Translations under genes and position numbers: made by a program
Part shown: positions 5,921-14,691 of the stretch, piece by piece
Numbering within the stretch: position 1 is the stretch's first letter
Layout of the letters: each line of letters begins with the position of its first letter
Notes under the pieces: generated by a model
What the model was told of the DNA's origin: nothing
Databases searched by the model: none
Seen by the model: the letters and a program-made list of their open reading frames with translations, nothing else
Assembly (NCBI GenBank): GCA_018610125.1
Contig: JAHEOI010000332.1
Span: 1 to 14,960 of the forward strand
Reading direction: 5' to 3'
Source: Verrucomicrobiota bacterium
Lineage (GTDB): Bacteria; Verrucomicrobiota; Verrucomicrobiia; Limisphaerales; JAHEOI01
DNA: 14,960 bases

Positions 5921-8767
5921 ATGCCATCAATGATCGAAACTGTCTGCTGCTGGAAGCGAGCGGCCTTGACTATTTGTCTGTTTGGAAGCTTGGCTGTGGG
6001 GCATGGCGCAATTGCTCCGATTGTGCCGGGATATGAGAGATTGGCCGTAGAAGAGTCCGGCTCGCAACCCCTTCGAGGCAGGGTTCTCTTGAGCGAGTTG
6101 AATTGCGTCGCGTGTCACGCCGGAGAGGGTGTCTCGGAGGCCGAATTGACCCGGAAAGGGGCTCCGGATCTAACGAAGGTGGGTGAGCGAATAACGCCCC
6201 ACTTTTTGCGAGAATTCCTGAAGTCGCCCCATGGCACGCAGCCGGGTACGACGATGCCGGATTTGTTGGCGGGCTTGCCTGTGACCGAGCGGGATCAAGC
6301 GGCCGAGGCACTTGTGCACTTCTTGGTTTCTCAAGGAGGACCGATTGCGGAATCGAAGGTTGGAGGCTCCGAGCATGACGTCGAGCGGGGACGCGAGCTC
6401 TTTAACAGTATTGGGTGTGCTGCTTGCCACACCGAGCGTGTTCCCGAGAACGAGCGCGTCCCCGAGGAGAGCGGGGGATTGCTCCCATTGAGTGGGTTGG
6501 CTGGAAAGACGACTGTCGCCGAGCTTAGCGCGTTCTTAATGGACCCGTTAAAAGCCCGAGGCTCCGGGAGGATGCCTTCGTTCCGTTTAGATAAGAAGGA
6601 AGCGCAATCGATCGCGATTTATCTCCTGCGGGATCAGCTCAACAATCCGGCGGCCCAGAATGCATCGTCCGCAAAGGTCGGCGGCTTACGCTGGGAGTAT
6701 TACGAAATCGACAACCTCGGTGCACTGCCGGATTTCTCGAGTCATGAGCCCGCCGGTGAAGGTGAGATCGGTCGATTCACGTTGGATATCCCGATAGAAA
6801 GGCGTGACAACAATTATGCGATTCGGTTTAAGGGGTATATTTCGATCCCGGAATCGGGCGAGTACACGTTTGCGACAAGCTCGGACGATGGCACGCGGCT
6901 GGTGATCGACGGTGACGAAGTGGTAAGCAATGACGGGATTCACCCGATGAAGCCGGAGTCGGGCACGATCGAGCTGGATCAGGGAGCTTACCCGATTGTG
7001 CTGGAGTATTTCGAAGGCGGCGGCCAAACCGGACTGAAGGTTTTTTGGAGCGGTCCTGTGACCGATGGTGACCGCCGTCCTATTCCGTCCGAGCACCTTT
7101 GGCGAGAGGGTGGATCACCGATGATTCCTCTCGGGAAGGAATCCTTTACGTTGAGCTCGGAGAAGGTGCGTGAAGGGGCGAAGTGGTTTGCCAAGCTCCG
7201 GTGTGGCAATTGTCATTCTGCTGTTCAAGGCGTGTCGAAGCCGACGCCGGTGCCTTCCTTGACCGCCCTTGATCCAAACGCGGAGGATGGTTGTCTACGC
7301 CCGGATCATCGAACGAAGACGCCGCGCTACAATCTATCGGATACCCAAGAGGCCGACTTGCGAGCGGCCTTGCGGCATCTTGACTCCGGCGGGGCCTCGC
7401 GCGATGCCGAGGCCGTGGTGACGCAGACCATGGCCAAGCTCAACTGTTACGCATGCCACGAAAGGAAAGGAGTCGGAGGCCCCCTGACGGATCGGACTTC
7501 ATTCTTCCAGTCCACGAAGCCGATCGATCTCGGCATGGAGGCTCGAATCCCTCCCGACCTGACCGGGGTGGGCGCCAAGCTTAAGCCGGAGGCGTTGAGA
7601 AAAATCGTGATCGAGGGCGATCTCCACATACGCCATTACATGGCGACGCGCATGCCTTCCTTCGGAGAAGAGAACGTGGAGCCGTTTTTAAGCCATATTG
7701 CCGAGGCCGATGCCGCAGTCGGGATAAAGCCATTTGATCCCGAATTCAGTGAAGCGCTGGTTGATGCGGGACGGAAGCTGGTAGGGTCCTCGGGAATGGC
7801 GTGTATTACTTGCCACAAGATTGCGGGTCAGGATGCCTTGGGGATCCAGGGATTCGATCTAGCGATGGTGCATGACCGTCTTCAGCCGAGCTGGTTCCGG
7901 GCCTTCCTGCTGGAGCCGAACCGATTCAAGGAGGAGACTCGCATGCCCGAGTTTTGGCCCGAAGGCGAATCCGCATTCAAGGGCGTATTGGGTGGGGATA
8001 CCGAGGCGCAGATCAATGCGATTTGGGCGTACCTGTCACTGGAAGATTCGATGCCGTTGCCGGAGGGGATCCATCCGGAAGGCTCAGCGGAGATGGAGCT
8101 GATTCCAAAACAGCAAGCCATCGTGCATCGCACGTTCATGAAAGACGTCGGACCGCGGGCAATTGTGGCCGGCTATCCGGAAAAGGTCAATGTGGCCTTT
8201 GATGGGAATAAGATCCGTTTGGCCAAGGCGTGGCGCGGGCGTTTCTTTGATGCGTCGGGGGTTGCGAGTGGGCGGACAGATGAGTTTTTGGGTCCTTTAG
8301 GACACAGCGTTATCGAGATGCCGCCGGGTCCGGCATTCGCGTTCCTGTCGTCGACCTCCGTGCCGTGGCCGAAAGCGGAGCGACTGGACCGTGATGTTGG
8401 CGGGCAGTTTCAAGGGTATGAGCTGGACGATCAGGGCCGTCCCACCTTCAAATACCAGTTGGAAAATGTCGCGATTCGTGAAAAGCCGAAACCTCGGATT
8501 CAACCCGGGGGAGCGGTCTTAGTGCGGGCATTTCAGATCACTTCCGGCTCCCAGCCGGATGGGCTTTATTTCCTGGCGGCTGCAGGAGAGCAGGTCGAAT
8601 CGGCAGGGGAAGGAGTCTTTCAGATCGATGGTGAAAAGCGCATTTCGTTGGAGGCGTCTTTCCCGCTGGAGCCGGTGATCCGGGAGCAGTCGGAAAGGAT
8701 GGAATTGCTCATCCCGATCAGATTTGAGGATAATAACGCCGAGCTGAAGGCAACGATTGAATGGTGA
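5921..8767 (+). CDS. Five-haem cytochrome c with inserted PA14 domain
   Basis: This 948-residue exported protein has a signal peptide at about residues 10-32 (RAALTICLFGSLAVGHGA). Five CxxCH haem-attachment motifs are visible: CVACH (62-66), CAACH (166-170), CGNCH (428-432), CYACH (509-513) and CITCH (628-632). MP-containing segments at 112, 218, 578 and 675 follow four of them and are the likely axial methionine ligands; the third, CGNCH, has no obvious one. Between haems 2 and 3, residues about 255-395 form a PA14 domain (GYISIPESGEYTFATSSDDGTRLVIDG…LEYFEGGG), which binds carbohydrate in many extracellular proteins. Residues 730-948 are a haem-free C-terminal module (GYELDDQGRPTFKYQL) like that in PVC-group multihaem proteins. 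Its stop overlaps the start of the next gene, so the two are probably co-transcribed and translationally coupled. The role inferred is periplasmic electron acceptor for the propeller dehydrogenase-like partners, possibly anchored to glycan. The ribosome binding site is weak; an in-frame ATG at 5930 is an alternative start. Confidence 0.9.
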   Translation: MPSMIETVCCWKRAALTICLFGSLAVGHGAIAPIVPGYERLAVEESGSQPLRGRVLLSELNCVACHAGEGVSEAELTRKGAPDLTKVGERITPHFLREFLKSPHGTQPGTTMPDLLAGLPVTERDQAAEALVHFLVSQGGPIAESKVGGSEHDVERGRELFNSIGCAACHTERVPENERVPEESGGLLPLSGLAGKTTVAELSAFLMDPLKARGSGRMPSFRLDKKEAQSIAIYLLRDQLNNPAAQNASSAKVGGLRWEYYEIDNLGALPDFSSHEPAGEGEIGRFTLDIPIERRDNNYAIRFKGYISIPESGEYTFATSSDDGTRLVIDGDEVVSNDGIHPMKPESGTIELDQGAYPIVLEYFEGGGQTGLKVFWSGPVTDGDRRPIPSEHLWREGGSPMIPLGKESFTLSSEKVREGAKWFAKLRCGNCHSAVQGVSKPTPVPSLTALDPNAEDGCLRPDHRTKTPRYNLSDTQEADLRAALRHLDSGGASRDAEAVVTQTMAKLNCYACHERKGVGGPLTDRTSFFQSTKPIDLGMEARIPPDLTGVGAKLKPEALRKIVIEGDLHIRHYMATRMPSFGEENVEPFLSHIAEADAAVGIKPFDPEFSEALVDAGRKLVGSSGMACITCHKIAGQDALGIQGFDLAMVHDRLQPSWFRAFLLEPNRFKEETRMPEFWPEGESAFKGVLGGDTEAQINAIWAYLSLEDSMPLPEGIHPEGSAEMELIPKQQAIVHRTFMKDVGPRAIVAGYPEKVNVAFDGNKIRLAKAWRGRFFDASGVASGRTDEFLGPLGHSVIEMPPGPAFAFLSSTSVPWPKAERLDRDVGGQFQGYELDDQGRPTFKYQLENVAIREKPKPRIQPGGAVLVRAFQITSGSQPDGLYFLAAAGEQVESAGEGVFQIDGEKRISLEASFPLEPVIREQSERMELLIPIRFEDNNAELKATIEW

Positions 8768-10251
8768 GGGAAACGAGATTGAGTATGAGAGCGGTTCATT
8801 TGTTTTTGGCGGCGGCCCTGGTCGGCTTGCCCGGGTTGTTGTCCGGTGAAGTCTCCGAGGCCGATTATTACACGATCGAAACCTTCCCCCCGAAGGGGCA
8901 TACGCTGGAAATCGGGGCGATGACGCGCCTCCGGGATGGCCGTATCTTAATCGGCACCCGTACCGGCGATATCTTCTTGGTCGAAAATCCTTATGGTCCT
9001 TCGGCGGACGTCGAATACAAACGTTGGGCGCGCGGCCTTGCTCAGCCGCTCGGATTGCTCCAGCACAACGGGTGGATCTATGCGGCCCAGCGGGGCGAGC
9101 TGACCCGAATGAAGGACACAGATGGGGATGATCAGGCGGATGTCTTCGAGACGGTCTCGGACGACTGGGAGATTAGCGGGAATTATCATGAGTATGCCTT
9201 TGGTCCGGTGCTTGACCCCGAAGGGCATCTGTGGGTGACATTGAACAAGCCGTTTGGTGGTCAACCTTATGGGCGTGCGGACTGGCGCGGTTGGGCGGTC
9301 CGGATTGACCCGAAGACGGGAAAAATGGAGCCGATGGCCGCCGGACTTCGCTCCCCGGCAGGTGTCGAAGTCAGTCCGTGGGGGGATGTCTTTTATACCG
9401 ACAACCAGGGCGAATGGTGTAATGCCTCAAAGCTGTCGCAGCTTGAGCGTGGCGATTTTCATGGTCATCCATGGGGCTTGCCGAGCAAGGAGCTGGCGGG
9501 TGAGCCGTTTGCCTCGATTCCCAAGCCGGAGTCCGGAACCTACATGAAGGATCTCCATGAGCAAATTCCGCAGTTCAAGATGCCGGCTGTCTGGTTCCCG
9601 TACGATAAGATGGGCATGAGCCCAAGCGGTTTTCGATGGGATCTGACCAATGGCCGGTTCGGCCCATTTGCGGGGCAAATGTTCGTGGGCGATCAGCATC
9701 ACGCATGGATCATGCGAGTCTTTTTGGAAAGGGTGGATGGGCATTGGCAGGGAGCCTGCTTCCGCTTCCGAAAGGGATTTCAATCGGGCATTATCCGGCT
9801 TTGTTTCGGCAAGGAGGGCTCCCTTTTTGTCGGGATGTCGAACGCAGGATGGTCGAGCCGCGGAAATAGTCCTTGGGGATTCCAGCGGGCTCGGTGGACC
9901 GGGAAGATCCCGTTCGAAATCCACAGTATGCGGGCGCGTTCGGATGGATTTGCGTTGCGGTTTACGAAGCCGGTCGATGACCTCATCGCGAGCGATCCGG
10001 GGAATTACTCCATGACGAGCTACACCTACAAGCTGGAAAGTCGGTATGGCGGTCCTGAGGCCGACAAAAAAGAGGTGACCATTGAATCCGCAAAGGTTTC
10101 ACCCGACGGCAAAACCGTCTGGCTGACGGTGGATCCCCTGCGCGCCGGATATGTCCATGAGCTCCACCTAAGTGATTTTGTCTCCCGAAACGGGGTCGAG
10201 CTGTTACATCCCGAGGCCTATTACACGCTTGTCAATATTCCCGAAGGGTAG
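8761..10251 (+). CDS. Secreted six-bladed beta-propeller, PQQ sugar dehydrogenase-like
   Basis: The 496-residue product has a signal peptide (MRAVHLFLAAALVGLPGLLSG). The ATG at 8761 overlaps the cytochrome stop (ATGGTGA); the in-frame ATG at 8785 (488 aa), preceded by GAGGGAAACGAGA, gives a tidier signal peptide and may be the real start. Residues about 45-385 resemble the soluble glucose/sorbosone dehydrogenase-like propellers of PVC bacteria: RLRDGRILIGTRTGDIFLV, GLAQPLGLL, then DTDGDDQAD (119-127), an acidic loop that looks calcium-binding, followed by GLRSPAGVEVSPWGDVFYTDNQGEW. The last 110 residues (from IPFEIHSMRARSDGFALRFTKPV to the end) are an Ig-like C-terminal domain. There is no CxxCH, so electrons would go to a separate carrier, presumably the cytochrome encoded immediately upstream. 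Substrate and cofactor cannot be read from the sequence, and PQQ use is inferred from family only. Confidence 0.85.
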   Translation: MVRETRLSMRAVHLFLAAALVGLPGLLSGEVSEADYYTIETFPPKGHTLEIGAMTRLRDGRILIGTRTGDIFLVENPYGPSADVEYKRWARGLAQPLGLLQHNGWIYAAQRGELTRMKDTDGDDQADVFETVSDDWEISGNYHEYAFGPVLDPEGHLWVTLNKPFGGQPYGRADWRGWAVRIDPKTGKMEPMAAGLRSPAGVEVSPWGDVFYTDNQGEWCNASKLSQLERGDFHGHPWGLPSKELAGEPFASIPKPESGTYMKDLHEQIPQFKMPAVWFPYDKMGMSPSGFRWDLTNGRFGPFAGQMFVGDQHHAWIMRVFLERVDGHWQGACFRFRKGFQSGIIRLCFGKEGSLFVGMSNAGWSSRGNSPWGFQRARWTGKIPFEIHSMRARSDGFALRFTKPVDDLIASDPGNYSMTSYTYKLESRYGGPEADKKEVTIESAKVSPDGKTVWLTVDPLRAGYVHELHLSDFVSRNGVELLHPEAYYTLVNIPEG

Positions 10252-10303
10252 CAAGGCATTGCCTCAAACCAATCCGCCAATTTTATCCTCTTTCCCCTTC
10301 GGG
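10240..10303. repeat. 9-bp inverted repeat spanning the stop codon between the two propeller genes
   Basis: CCCGAAGGG (10240-10248, the last codons before TAG at 10249-10251) is the reverse complement of CCCTTCGGG (10295-10303). The 46-base spacer also holds AGGCA-T-TGCCT (10255-10265). In RNA this would fold into a structure between the two reading frames, possibly affecting decay or read-through. No T-tract follows, so termination is unlikely. Confidence 0.35.
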
Positions 10304-10371
10304 CAAATTCGCGCCTTTCGCGGGAAATCAATTTGGTGTGGTCGGGGATAAACGGCAAAAGTTTGACGCAA

Positions 10372-12807
10372 ATGAAAACGACGGCATTATTTTCAATCCC
10401 ATTTATTCGTTTAAGGAAATCGACGCGGTGCTTGACATTGTCGACGGCTGCTTTCCTCGTCTGCGACGTTCTCCCTGTAGCGCTTGGCGGTTCGTTCGGC
10501 GGGGCCGGTTTCGCCTATCCATTGCAGACCGCTGCCTTCCTGAACGCCGGCGTTTCCGGCGACAAAAAGAGGGATGATAAAGGGAACAAGGAGAGGGAGG
10601 AAGAGGGTGCCGTCAATCCCCGTCGAATGGGGTACGGTCCAGTGATTGGGCAGTCGTATCGATTCCCTGACACGGACCAAAATACGGTTGGAAGGGGGCT
10701 TGGGATTCGGCTTAGGCATGGCGTCAGGGTCGTCTTTGATAAGGAATTGATACGGTACGCGATCGGAACAGTCGGTGGCGTCATTGATCTCAGTGACACG
10801 GATTACATGCGGTCCAAGGGAGGCACGGTTGCCCGGCTTGATGGCTCCCTCGTTTTCGCATCGGATGCGCGCCCCGGATGGTCGCCGACAGGGAGCTTTA
10901 AGAGCCCGCGGGAGGGGGAGCACAGACCATTGCCCTCCGAATGGGCTCGTTACAATGGCTATTACCGATGGAATGATCGAGTGATCCTTTCTTATGAGGT
11001 TGGTGCGGCGTCGATCTTGGAAATGCCGACGGCGGTGAAGAGCCGAGATCAGGTCGGAGTGGTGCGACATATCCGGGTGGAGGGAGTCTCCCGAAAGGTG
11101 ACAGCCCATCTGGCTCAGGTCGTGAGCTCGGGAAAAACGATTCGCCATGATAACATAATCGAGCTTGAGGACGGTAAGGAAGGTAAGAAAACCCGGTTCT
11201 TGGCGCTTCATGATGCCCCTGAAGGGGTGAGATTGACCATGACGGAAAAAGGGGAGGTCCTGTTAGAGGTTTCTGCGCCAATTGAGACGGCTTCCTTTGA
11301 AGTGCTGAACGCCCGAGCTCCGAATGGCGACAGGGACATTGTTCAAGCGCTTCTGGATCGAATCGAGGAGCGGGAAGACCTGAAGTCACTGACACAGGGA
11401 GGGAATGCGCAATGGCCGAAGGTCCTGAAGCGAAAGGAGAAAACGGCCGAGAGTGACGGCGCGTATGTCGTCGATTCGATTCCGGTTCCTCAAGAGAACC
11501 CGTGGCATTCGTTTATCCGGATCAGCGGGCTTGACTTTTTCCCGGATGGCCGCGCCGCGGTCTGCACGATGAACGGCGACGTTTGGCTTGTCCGTGGGTT
11601 GAGCTCGAGGCATAAGATGGTGCGATGGAAACGTTACGCCTCGGGACTCTACCAGCCTCTCGGGCTTGCGATTCAAGAGGGCGATATCTTTGTCGTGGAA
11701 CAAGGTCAGATTACCCGGTTGACGGACCTTAACGGTGATAACGAGGCCGATTTTTACGAGAATTTCAATTACGAGGGACCGTTCAAGCCGCGAGCTTACT
11801 GGCTCTGCCTGGACACGGATTCCGAAGGGAATTTTTACTACGGGCGGGTTGGCAATCGGGCTCGCCGGATGCCCGAGCATGGATGCATCGTCCGTGTCGA
11901 TGCGAGCGGTCAATCGGCCGAGGTGTTTGCGACAGGACTCCGTCAATCCAACGGTCTTGCTATCGGTCCCGATGATATGATTCACGCGACCGATCAAGAG
12001 GGCAATTGGGTGCCGGCAACGCGTATCGACCGGATCGAGAAGGGGGAATTTTATGGTTACCGCCCCAATGCGGCCCGGGAAATCCCGGTTGGGAACTTTT
12101 CCAAGCCGATTTGCTGGCTTCCTAAAAACGTCGATAATTCCGCCGGCAGCCAGGTGTTTGTCGACAGTGATCGGTGGGGGCCACTGGCCGGGCGTTGGCT
12201 CCACACCTCTTGGGGGCTTGCGCGTCTCTATCTGGTGCTGACTGAGACCGTTCAAGGGATCAAACAAGGTGGCGTGGTGGAGATGCCGACCGGAATGTTT
12301 CAATCCGGGATCATGCGTGCCGAAGTGAATCCGACCGACGGGCAAGTCTATGTTGCCGGGCTTGGGGTTCCCGGTTGGACCGGCGTGGGCATCCGACCTG
12401 CCTGCTTTAACCGGATTCGCTACACCGGGCGATCGACATTGATGCCGGTTGAGCTTCATGCTCGAACCGACGGTGTCGAGATCGTCTTCGGCCGGTCCCT
12501 CAATGCCAAACAAGCCCGAGACCCGGAGAACTACACCGTCAAGCGATGGACGTACGAGTATTCTAAGGAATATGGGTCGCCTGAATATTCAGTTGCGAAT
12601 CCGGACACCACCGGTCGTGATCCGGTCAAGCTCAGCGATGTATCGCTCGGGAAGCAACGGCGGCGCGTCATACTTCACATTCCCGACATGCAGCCCGTCA
12701 TGCAAATGATGATCGAGTATGACATTGAATCCCGGGATGGGCGCCCAATGGAGAATACGATCTACCACACGGTTCATCGACTGCGGGCCGTAAAGGGGTC
12801 ACATTAG
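10372..12807 (+). CDS. DUF6797 plus beta-propeller (PQQ dehydrogenase-like) exported protein
   Basis: I place the start at the ATG at 10372 (811 aa); the frame is open to a TTG at 10333, and neither has a strong ribosome binding site. A hydrophobic export segment lies at about residues 28-55, followed by a lysine/glutamate linker (DKKRDDKGNKEREEEG). Residues about 87-225 match DUF6797: the MGYGPVIG start, then GLGIRLRHGVRVVFDKELIRYA, WARYNGYYRWNDRVILSYEVG. Residues about 375-690 are a propeller paralogous to the upstream gene (YQPLGLAIQEGDIFVVEQGQ, acidic loop DLNGDNEAD at 452-460, GLRQSNGLAIGPDD, GMFQSGIMRAEV). The last 110 residues (VELHARTDGVEIVFGRSL) are the same Ig-like domain seen upstream. 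DUF6797-propeller proteins of PVC bacteria often also carry a fused cytochrome c domain; none is present here. The 120-base gap before it still allows operon membership. A role in periplasmic sugar or alcohol oxidation is inferred. Confidence 0.85.
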   Translation: MKTTALFSIPFIRLRKSTRCLTLSTAAFLVCDVLPVALGGSFGGAGFAYPLQTAAFLNAGVSGDKKRDDKGNKEREEEGAVNPRRMGYGPVIGQSYRFPDTDQNTVGRGLGIRLRHGVRVVFDKELIRYAIGTVGGVIDLSDTDYMRSKGGTVARLDGSLVFASDARPGWSPTGSFKSPREGEHRPLPSEWARYNGYYRWNDRVILSYEVGAASILEMPTAVKSRDQVGVVRHIRVEGVSRKVTAHLAQVVSSGKTIRHDNIIELEDGKEGKKTRFLALHDAPEGVRLTMTEKGEVLLEVSAPIETASFEVLNARAPNGDRDIVQALLDRIEEREDLKSLTQGGNAQWPKVLKRKEKTAESDGAYVVDSIPVPQENPWHSFIRISGLDFFPDGRAAVCTMNGDVWLVRGLSSRHKMVRWKRYASGLYQPLGLAIQEGDIFVVEQGQITRLTDLNGDNEADFYENFNYEGPFKPRAYWLCLDTDSEGNFYYGRVGNRARRMPEHGCIVRVDASGQSAEVFATGLRQSNGLAIGPDDMIHATDQEGNWVPATRIDRIEKGEFYGYRPNAAREIPVGNFSKPICWLPKNVDNSAGSQVFVDSDRWGPLAGRWLHTSWGLARLYLVLTETVQGIKQGGVVEMPTGMFQSGIMRAEVNPTDGQVYVAGLGVPGWTGVGIRPACFNRIRYTGRSTLMPVELHARTDGVEIVFGRSLNAKQARDPENYTVKRWTYEYSKEYGSPEYSVANPDTTGRDPVKLSDVSLGKQRRRVILHIPDMQPVMQMMIEYDIESRDGRPMENTIYHTVHRLRAVKGSH

Positions 12808-12895
12808 CGTTGCGCGCGAGTGACGCGGCGAGCCGTGAAAATGCCGGTTTCCGTAGCTCACGTGATTGCGGCCTGTCCCAGACAAACTTCCTCTG

Positions 12896-12985
12896 TTGCC
12901 GGGATCGGTCGGAGAGCACGGCTTTGCCGAAGAGCCGCTCATCATTTTCACCAACGATAATGGTGCCTTGACCGAAGGGAGTCAT
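12896..12985 (+). pseudogene. Relic of a second sulfatase gene (about 30 codons)
   Basis: On the plus strand, in the frame of position 12902, the DNA reads GSVGEHGFAEEPL then IIFTNDNGALTEGSHA. This is the conserved central sulfatase segment with the metal-binding DN pair and its preceding helix (compare EEAGIEENTLLIYTSDNGS in the intact neighbour). In-frame stops occur just upstream (TAG and TGA within 12850-12865), no active-site CxPxR precedes it, and after about 12985 the plus strand is simply the antisense of the 3' end of the converging sulfatase gene. It is therefore a fragment truncated on both sides. The match is too long and specific to be chance, but exact borders are uncertain. Confidence 0.7.
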
Positions 12986-12991
12986 GCGCGA

Positions 12992-14494
12992 TTATGGGGC
13001 TCGGCTTCGTCCCGAGTCGCGGATTTCCTTGAAATGGTTCTCAAGACGCTTGGCCACTTCGGGGCGATCTTGAATCAGGTTGGTGGTCTCACTTATATCC
13101 GCATCGAGATTGTACAACTGGTAAGGCCGTTTGAATGCTTCACCGCGGGGATCACTCCGACCACCTGAGCCATTGCCCAAAATGAGCTTCCATTTGCCGT
13201 CGCGGATGGCCTTCATTCGCGAGGAGGCTTGATGAATCACCGGAGCGCGATCGACCTGCTCCGCCTCGCCGGACAAGACCGGGAGCAGCGAGAAGCTGTC
13301 TTCGGCCTCGTTCCGTTTTAGCTCGGTTCCTGTGATCGCCGCCAACGTGGCGTAAACGTCGGTGAGGCAAAAAGGCTGATCATTTTCACTCCCGGCCGCC
13401 ACATGGCCCGGCCAGTGCACCAGAAAGGGAACACGATTTCCTCCCTCGAACACATCGGCTTTGACGCCGCGCAGTGGTCCTGTGGACCGGTGATGGTCCG
13501 GGTGGTAAGCTTGAACTGTCGGATCGGAAACATGGTCTTTTTCGACCTTGCGAGACCACATGTAAGAGCCGTTATCGGAGGTATAAATCAACAAGGTATT
13601 CTCCTCAATCCCTGCCTCTTCCAGAGTTGCCATTACCTGACCGACCGTCCAATCGACTTGCGTAATAAAATCCCCATACGGTCCGAGCTCTGTGTTCCCC
13701 TTGAAGCGATCTTTAGGCCAGACCGGCTTGTGCGGCGCCGTCAACGGAAAATAGAGAAAGAAGGGATTCTTGGTGTCGGCATGGCCTTCGATGAACTGAA
13801 CCGATTGTGACAAAAGCCGGTCCAAGACCTCTTGGGGATCGAAATCCGGAGCGCGCGGTCCGGAGCGTATGAATTTGGGAAATCCATGACGCTCTTGCTT
13901 TGCTGTGGGGGGATCAACGGCGCGGTCATTCCTGACATAGATGTAGGGATCCATGTCCAAGGAGGCCGGAATAACATACGAGAAATCAAAACCGTAGGTC
14001 GTCGGATTTGGATCGATCCGCTTGGTGAAGTCAATTTTCTTGTTGTCCCCATTAACTCGGTGATACCCGAGTCCAAGGTGCCATTTACCGACGCAAGCGG
14101 TGGCATAGCCGGCTCTCTTGAGCATTGAACCGAGCGTTTCACGGTCAGTCTCCATGAGAGGGCGACTGTATCCCCACAAAACGCCGCTTTTAAGGCGTGT
14201 TCGCCATGGATAGCGTCCTGTCAAAAGGCCATATCGTGTCGGGGTGCAGACACCGCTCGGAGTGTGCATATCAAGAAATTGCATCCCTTGTGTTGCAAGC
14301 CGATTCAGATTGGGGGTTGGGATCTGCGAGTCCTCGTTATAAGCCTGCACGTCCCCGTAGCCCATATCATCCGCCATGATCAGCACGATGTTGGGCTGTT
14401 TTTCCTCGGCGGCCTGGGCCGGTAGGGTCAGCCCGGGACCGATAAGCGCTATAAAAAAGATTGCGAGCAGGATTCCGTGGGATACTTTGTTCAT
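12992..14494 (-). CDS. Exported formylglycine-dependent sulfatase (arylsulfatase A-like)
   Basis: The start is placed at the ATG at 14494 (500 aa), 7 bases after GGGAG on the minus strand and followed by a signal peptide (ILLAIFFIALIGPGLTLPAQAA). The frame is open for 21 further codons upstream, but they are not protein-like. The sulfatase fold and active site are complete: metal ligands D42 and D43 (NIVLIMADDMGYGD), the CTPTR signature at 83-87 whose Cys83 must be converted to formylglycine, R87, K137 and H139 (VGKWHLG), H255 (TAPHKP), D307-N308 (YTSDNGS) and K345 (LRGVKADVFEGG). Length and the C-terminus (IRDSGRSRAP) are normal for the family. It hydrolyses a sulfate ester, probably on a polysaccharide-derived sugar; the substrate cannot be told. 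It converges on the propeller cluster and lies downstream of an unrecognised gene on the same strand. No formylglycine-generating enzyme is encoded in the window. Confidence 0.95.
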   Translation of the reverse strand: MNKVSHGILLAIFFIALIGPGLTLPAQAAEEKQPNIVLIMADDMGYGDVQAYNEDSQIPTPNLNRLATQGMQFLDMHTPSGVCTPTRYGLLTGRYPWRTRLKSGVLWGYSRPLMETDRETLGSMLKRAGYATACVGKWHLGLGYHRVNGDNKKIDFTKRIDPNPTTYGFDFSYVIPASLDMDPYIYVRNDRAVDPPTAKQERHGFPKFIRSGPRAPDFDPQEVLDRLLSQSVQFIEGHADTKNPFFLYFPLTAPHKPVWPKDRFKGNTELGPYGDFITQVDWTVGQVMATLEEAGIEENTLLIYTSDNGSYMWSRKVEKDHVSDPTVQAYHPDHHRSTGPLRGVKADVFEGGNRVPFLVHWPGHVAAGSENDQPFCLTDVYATLAAITGTELKRNEAEDSFSLLPVLSGEAEQVDRAPVIHQASSRMKAIRDGKWKLILGNGSGGRSDPRGEAFKRPYQLYNLDADISETTNLIQDRPEVAKRLENHFKEIRDSGRSRAP

Positions 14495-14535
14495 CGTCCG
14501 TCTCCCGTTTCGTTTGTGAGATGCTTGAAAACCGT

Positions 14536-14553
14536 GCGCCCGATTACGGGCGC
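14536..14553. other. GC-rich hairpin upstream of the sulfatase gene
   Basis: GCGCCCG (14536-14542) pairs perfectly with CGGGCGC (14547-14553) around ATTA. It lies 42 bases before the sulfatase ATG and 139 bases after the stop of the partial gene on the same strand. It could be a poor terminator for that gene (the minus strand continues ACGGTTTTC) or a leader element of the sulfatase mRNA. Confidence 0.35.
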
Positions 14554-14691
14554 GCATTGATGAGGAAGGATGGTATTCGTCGCCCGCGAATTTGTCAAAG
14601 ATTCCAGTCGGGTCCAGACCTCCAAGCCGGCGCTATTTCACAGGGCGAGAAAGGACGCGAATGGCGCGAAGTCAAGAGGATAGTGAGATTT

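Noticed and set aside
10411..11211. 266-codon open frame on the minus strand
   Set aside because: It is antisense to the N-terminal half of the DUF6797 protein and has no recognisable features, so it is a shadow frame.
11386..12513. 375-codon open frame on the minus strand
   Set aside because: It lies wholly inside the DUF6797-propeller gene, whose plus-strand translation matches known domains. The minus-strand product has no domain or start signal.
12899..13168. Plus-strand 100-codon frame as a functional small protein
   Set aside because: Only its first part is sulfatase-like. The rest is the antisense of the intact sulfatase gene, so the frame is a chance extension of a relic.
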